Shown: positions 59,892-64,000 of the stretch, in pieces | How positions within the stretch are numbered: the first letter of the stretch is position 1 | Layout: every line of letters begins with the position of its first letter | DNA from: Haliea sp964022665 | GTDB lineage: Bacteria > Pseudomonadota > Gammaproteobacteria > Pseudomonadales > Halieaceae | NCBI GenBank assembly: GCA_964022665.1 | Contig: CAXIDF010000013.1 | Span: 62,001-126,000 of the forward strand | Length of the DNA stretch: 64,000 bases | Direction of reading: 5' to 3' | Program-made: the position numbers and the translations under genes | The notes under the pieces: model-generated | Told to the model about the DNA's origin: nothing | Databases searched by the model: none | Seen by the model: only the letters and a program-made list of their open reading frames with translations

Positions 59892-61742
59892 ATGATAGCC
59901 TTGTTCGCTCTTCCGGTTGCTGCGCATAACGTACTAATGCAAAACCCCAGCTCGCATACGATACGCGCAAAAATTCTGGTCTGCGACGACGACCAGATTG
60001 TGCGGTTGCTGACACGGCAGTGCCTGGAAGCGGAAGATATGGTTGTTGTCGAGGCGAGCAACGGCCCGGAAGCACTGGAAATGTTCACCCGGGAACGGCC
60101 GGACCTCGTGTTCCTTGATGTTGAAATGCCGGGCATGAGCGGGCTTGAAGTGTGCAAGCTCATTCGCGAGATGCCGCAGGGCGAATCCATACCCATCATG
60201 ATCGTCACCGGCTCCGATGATCGCGAATCCATTGATCTCGGCTTTGACGCCGGTGCCACTCAGTACAAAACCAAACCGGTCAACTGGTCGCTGCTGGGGC
60301 GGGACGTGCAGTACATGTTGCGCGCCAGCCAGGCGTTCAACTCCCTGCGCCGACAAGAAGACCGGCTGCGCTACCTGGCCTACTACGACCCACTGACGAA
60401 CCTGCCAAACAGGCGCAATTTCAATGAACAACTGGTGCGCATTCTGAAGCGCAGCCAGCGCCGTAGTTCCTATGCGGCCCTGCTGTTCATCGACCTGGAT
60501 AATTTCAAGCGCATCAACGACTCGATCGGCCACGGCCGAGGTGACCGATTACTGGTAGAAATTGCCAAGCGCCTGACGCTGGAATTGCGCCAGGACGATG
60601 CTATCAACTTTTTCAGCGACGATGATGACGACGATGACGCCAGCGGTGATGGCAGCGCGGAAATCGCGCGCCTGGGCGGTGACGAGTTCACCGTCGTGTT
60701 GTCAGATGTGCCCGACAAACAACATGTAGAAGGAATTGCTAGGCGGATTCTTGAAAGCCTCTCGCAACCCATCGCGCTGCAATCACACAACCCGGTTGTT
60801 ACGCCCAGCATCGGGATCGCCATTTACCCAACAGACGGCGAAGACCCTGACAGCCTCATTCGCAACGCGGACACAGCCATGTACGTGGCAAAGGCCGCGG
60901 GCCGGGCCTGCTACCGCTTCTACAACGAAGAAATGAATGCTAAAGCCGTTGAACAGCTCAAAATGGAAGAAGAGTTGCGCCACGGCATGCAGGCAGGCGA
61001 GCTGGAGCTGCGCTACCAGCCGCAGATAGAGGTAGCTACCGGCAACGTGGTGAGCCTGGAAGCACTGGTACGCTGGAAGCACCCGGTACGCGGCATGGTA
61101 TCGCCCGCGGAATTCATCCCGGTCGCCGAGCGTACGGGGCAGATCATTGAGCTGGGTGAATGGGTAATGACCCAGGTCGCCAAGGACTGCCAGTACTGGG
61201 ACAGCCTCGGCTTGCCGTCATTCCGCGTGAGTGTGAACATCTCCCCCTTGCAGTTCAACCAGAGTGGTCTATCGGGCTTCGTGCGGGGTTTCCTCGAAAA
61301 CTCCAAGATGCTGCCGCATCGCTTGGAACTGGAGCTTACCGAGGGCGCCATCATGACCGATGCGGAAGCGAACATCGTCAAACTGAAGGAACTCAAGGCC
61401 ATTGGCCTCGACCTGGCGGTGGACGACTTCGGTACCGGCTATTCGTCCCTGAGTTACCTCAAGCGTTTTCCAATTGACACGCTGAAAATCGATCAGAGCT
61501 TCATTGCCGATCTTGGCAGCCCGGACGGTGCCGCGATCATCGATGCGATTCTCGCCCTGTCGCGCACGCTCAACCTGCGCGTGATCGCAGAGGGCATCGA
61601 AACCGCCGAACAGATGCGCTACCTGGTAGACAAGAAGTGTGACCTGCTGCAGGGATATTACTTTTCCATCCCTGTATATCCAGAGGACGTGCCCAACCTG
61701 CTGCGACACAACTTTTCCGAGCAACTCGCCTCGGGCCAGTAG
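59892..61742 (+). CDS. Response regulator with REC-GGDEF-EAL domains and an Asp-rich insert
   Basis: The 616-aa protein has a complete receiver domain (CDDDQ, D76 in LVFLDVEMPG, T106, K128), GGDEF at 262-266 and EAL at 390-392 with VNISPLQF, ELTEGAIM, DDFGTGYSSLSYLKR, EGIE. A 20-residue insert (237-256, FFSDDDDDDDASGDG) separates the RQDD I-site (233-236) from the GGDEF hairpin. The ATG at 59937 (MQNPSSHTIRAKIL) is an alternative start; no clear ribosome-binding site decides it. Confidence 0.9.
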   Translation: MIALFALPVAAHNVLMQNPSSHTIRAKILVCDDDQIVRLLTRQCLEAEDMVVVEASNGPEALEMFTRERPDLVFLDVEMPGMSGLEVCKLIREMPQGESIPIMIVTGSDDRESIDLGFDAGATQYKTKPVNWSLLGRDVQYMLRASQAFNSLRRQEDRLRYLAYYDPLTNLPNRRNFNEQLVRILKRSQRRSSYAALLFIDLDNFKRINDSIGHGRGDRLLVEIAKRLTLELRQDDAINFFSDDDDDDDASGDGSAEIARLGGDEFTVVLSDVPDKQHVEGIARRILESLSQPIALQSHNPVVTPSIGIAIYPTDGEDPDSLIRNADTAMYVAKAAGRACYRFYNEEMNAKAVEQLKMEEELRHGMQAGELELRYQPQIEVATGNVVSLEALVRWKHPVRGMVSPAEFIPVAERTGQIIELGEWVMTQVAKDCQYWDSLGLPSFRVSVNISPLQFNQSGLSGFVRGFLENSKMLPHRLELELTEGAIMTDAEANIVKLKELKAIGLDLAVDDFGTGYSSLSYLKRFPIDTLKIDQSFIADLGSPDGAAIIDAILALSRTLNLRVIAEGIETAEQMRYLVDKKCDLLQGYYFSIPVYPEDVPNLLRHNFSEQLASGQ

Positions 61743-61767
61743 ATTGGCAAATCGCAAACCAGCTCGT

Positions 61768-63768
61768 ATGAATTTCGGGGCGCTGTGGCTGGCTGCCGCT
61801 CTGTGCCTCCCCCTACTGTCACGTGCTGCAGCGCCGGATAACGAACGTCTATTGATAATGCTGCAGGGCAATTCGGTGCCGGAGCTCCGCGAACTGGTGG
61901 AACGCGCAGGAGCGAGCGTGACGCACGATCTGCCAATCATCAACGCCTTGGGCGCCTCCGTGACGGCGCAACAGCTCGAGCAGATTCGCAGCTCCCCCGC
62001 CATTTTGCGTCTGATTGACGACCTGTCGATGGATATGTCCGAGCCCTTGCCGCCGCCTGATGCCACGGCATGTGCGCTGGGCGGCGCGCTGGAGGCTCAC
62101 CTTGGCAGCAACACGCTGGACTGGGCGATCCATAACCTCGGCGAAGCGACCGACCGCCTGCAAAGCGTGAAGCTCTCCTGGCCATCCAGCCTTGGCTCCG
62201 AGCTGCATGCAAAGCTGGGAGAGACCGCACTCGAGCTTTCTCAGGCCACGCTCAATGGCGAGGATCGCTGGCAGACAGCCACTGACTTGGCAGAAGCGGA
62301 GGCGGGCCCGCAGCCCGGCACCCGCACACAATTCAGCATCACCTTTCCCGCCAGTACTTCTGACTTGCACGGCCAGTGGCAGCAAAGCGATTTCCAGATA
62401 ACACTGCAATTCGGCACAAACTGCACATTGAAGCTCATTCCCGGCTACGCCGATTACCTATCCGACACCTATTACCCACGCGTTTCAGGCGCCGCAGACC
62501 TCCATCGACACGGCATTACAGGGCGCGGTGTTACCGTAGCGGTGCTCGACTCCGGCCTGTGGGAACACCCTGCACTGGCCACCAATACCGAAGGTGAGCC
62601 CCGCATCATTGGCCGCTATGACGCCATGAACAACAGAGCCAGCGTGCCGGTGCCCGACGCCAGTGGACACGGCACACACATGAGCAGCGTTATCGCACAC
62701 AGTGAGCGAGTGCTCACAAACGGGCAACCGGATGGCAGCTATAAGGGCATTGCACCGGACGCGCAGCTGGTTGCGGTTAAAGCCTTCGACGAAGAAGGAC
62801 AAGGTGACTTCCTGGACATCGTGCGCGGCATACAGTGGGTCGTGGAGCACCGCGAGCAGCTCAACATCCGGGTGCTGAACCTGTCATTTGCCGCCCGCCC
62901 CCGCTGGCCCTACTTCCTCGACCCAATCAATCAGGCACTCATGCACGCCTGGGCAGCGGGCATTACCGTCGTCGCGGCCGCCGGCAACGAGGGCCCAGAA
63001 CCGATGACCATCGGCTCGCCCGGAAATTTGCCCTACATAATTACCGTAGGTGCCTACACCGATTCCTGGACCGTGGATGACCGAAATGATGACTATATTC
63101 CCGGGTTCTCGTCACGTGGCCCGACGCCCAGCGGACACATCAAGCCAGACCTGGTTGCCCCTGGAGGCCATATCGCCGGCCTCGCAAGCCCAGATAGCAC
63201 GCTCACGCGCAAGCACCCCAACTACATGATCAGCAGCGGAGAACTGGTCATGACCGGCACCTCGCAGGCCAGTGCACTCGTCTCAGGCATTGCCGCGCTA
63301 CTCCTGCAACTGGAACCGGAGCTGACACCCGATGACATCAAATGCAAATTGATGAGCAGCGCAGAGCCCGCAATTCACAAAAACGGGCGCCTCTACTACA
63401 GCCCGTTCCTGCAGGGCAGCGGAGCAGTCAGCGCGCCCCGGGCCATAACCCTCGGGACATCAGGCTGCGGCAACCAGGGCCTGGATATCGCACGGGACAT
63501 CCGCGGAGAGACGCATTACGAAGGTCCCGCAATAGTGGACGAGACCGGGGAACCCACCCTACCGGGTATCGAGAACCTGCTGACACCCCAGCCGACGGAA
63601 GATGCACCCTCCGACGCACTCCGGTGGGGCGTTAAGGGCCACATCGAACGTGAAGACGGCGAGCCACCCGGCGCAGACTTGCCGGTTGATTGGCTGGAAA
63701 TCTACACTGCAGAACGCAACAGAATCGAAGCGCTTTCCCGCCAAGATGGCGGTGAGCCACCTCGCTGA
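61768..63768 (+). CDS. S8 family subtilisin-like peptidase
   Basis: The frame runs from 61639, inside the previous gene, but MNFGALWLAAALCLPLLSRA from ATG 61768 is a signal peptide (666 aa). Residues 26-90 look like an I9-type propeptide. The catalytic triad is D261 (VAVLDSGLWEHP), H301 (SGHGTHMSSVIAH) and S499 (MTGTSQASALVSG), with oxyanion N407 (AAGNEGP). An extra region of about 130 residues (105-240, with Cys102 and Cys219) lies between propeptide and catalytic domain. It is probably secreted, perhaps through the type II system. Confidence 0.92.
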   Translation: MNFGALWLAAALCLPLLSRAAAPDNERLLIMLQGNSVPELRELVERAGASVTHDLPIINALGASVTAQQLEQIRSSPAILRLIDDLSMDMSEPLPPPDATACALGGALEAHLGSNTLDWAIHNLGEATDRLQSVKLSWPSSLGSELHAKLGETALELSQATLNGEDRWQTATDLAEAEAGPQPGTRTQFSITFPASTSDLHGQWQQSDFQITLQFGTNCTLKLIPGYADYLSDTYYPRVSGAADLHRHGITGRGVTVAVLDSGLWEHPALATNTEGEPRIIGRYDAMNNRASVPVPDASGHGTHMSSVIAHSERVLTNGQPDGSYKGIAPDAQLVAVKAFDEEGQGDFLDIVRGIQWVVEHREQLNIRVLNLSFAARPRWPYFLDPINQALMHAWAAGITVVAAAGNEGPEPMTIGSPGNLPYIITVGAYTDSWTVDDRNDDYIPGFSSRGPTPSGHIKPDLVAPGGHIAGLASPDSTLTRKHPNYMISSGELVMTGTSQASALVSGIAALLLQLEPELTPDDIKCKLMSSAEPAIHKNGRLYYSPFLQGSGAVSAPRAITLGTSGCGNQGLDIARDIRGETHYEGPAIVDETGEPTLPGIENLLTPQPTEDAPSDALRWGVKGHIEREDGEPPGADLPVDWLEIYTAERNRIEALSRQDGGEPPR

Positions 63769-63777
63769 TATCGCCCC

Positions 63778-63805
63778 TGCCCCGGGGTATAACCCAAATG
63801 GGGCA
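63778..63805 (+). terminator. Possible stem-loop after the S8 peptidase gene
   Basis: TGCCCC (63778-63783) and GGGGCA (63800-63805) can pair, with an inner GGGT...ACCC, 10 bases past the stop. A/T-rich sequence rather than a pure U tract follows. Confidence 0.35.
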
Positions 63806-64000
63806 AGCGCCAAAAAGCACTCCACCAAAAATCACTTTTCATATATTTTTCATTAGGTTACGAGCACCTATCTCACCCAGAACATGAGTGGGCGGACGAC
63901 CTCGTCAATACTGTAGAAATACAGTGCCCCAAACTGGTTATGGAAACCTCTTCAACCTCCACTCGCAGCTCCCTATAACGGTACCGAGCGCCGCGAACTC
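63806..64000. other. Right-edge spacer without a convincing complete gene
   Basis: No intact open frame with a ribosome-binding site was found on either strand. On the minus strand the last 130 bases can be read as protein-like text in two frames (ending ALYFYSIDEVVRPLMFWVR at 63868), which might be the 3' end of a gene continuing beyond the edge or its remnant; see findings. Confidence 0.3.

Overview
This window looks like chromosomal DNA of a GC-rich (about 60%) marine gammaproteobacterium, most plausibly Halieaceae/OM60-NOR5 or a neighbouring Cellvibrionales lineage. That placement is inferred from gene content: an xps-ordered type II secretion operon, FabV, the DUF4212/solute-symporter pair next to acs, BepA, a glucosylglycerate operon and a proteobacterial-type steroid C/D-ring operon. 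I see no rRNA, tRNA, CRISPR, phage or insertion-sequence genes. Nearly all the sequence is coding, and most operons lie on the minus strand.

Layout from left to right. 1-1014: a truncated secreted repeat-free surface-type protein (minus). 1267-12854: an 11-gene type II secretion operon in the order E-F-G-H-I-J-K-L-M-N(C)-D (read on the minus strand), followed by a small lipoprotein and preceded by a CmcI-like methyltransferase/hydroxylase-family gene. 12946-14148: a thiolase. 14149-14664: a gene-free, repeat-rich spacer with direct repeats, inverted repeats and a 114-bp palindromic element. 14665-28264: a minus-strand operon of about 13.6 kb whose content matches the last stage of steroid degradation. 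It holds FadD3, two AsnC/Lrp regulators, IpdA, IpdB, IpdC, EchA20, two alpha/beta acyl-CoA dehydrogenase pairs, FadA6, an SDR and IpdF. 28413-30044: another acyl-CoA ligase. 30284-35320 (plus): an acetate-uptake operon of DUF4212, an SSS symporter, a small anchored protein, a cNMP/CBS/DUF294 protein and a DEDDh exonuclease. It converges on acs (35330-37270).

37356-39383: an MBL hydrolase and FabV. 39585-41432: a choice-of-anchor I lipoprotein behind a Pho-box-like array. 41410-46197: a glucosylglycerate cycle (glycerate kinase, GpgP, GpgS, glucosylglycerate phosphorylase). 46270-50672: aceF and aceE (pyruvate dehydrogenase). 50927-57852: an M16 peptidase lipoprotein, an AI-2E family permease, a TusA-like protein, BepA and NadA. 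58104-63768 (plus): two GGDEF-EAL proteins and an S8 peptidase. The last 230 bp hold no convincing complete gene.

How the parts fit together. The FadD3/Ipd block would turn the steroid C/D-ring remnant (HIP) into CoA thioesters that feed central metabolism. Acs, the symporter, FabV and pyruvate dehydrogenase handle acetyl units, and an identical 12-mer containing a GACC-NN-GGTC dyad lies at almost the same distance upstream of the acs and symporter -10 boxes. The type II system would export proteins, possibly including secreted enzymes from this region. The main regulatory leads are that shared dyad, the Pho-box-like array, twin GTTC-N7-GAAC sites before aceE, and AsnC/Lrp regulators inside the steroid operon.
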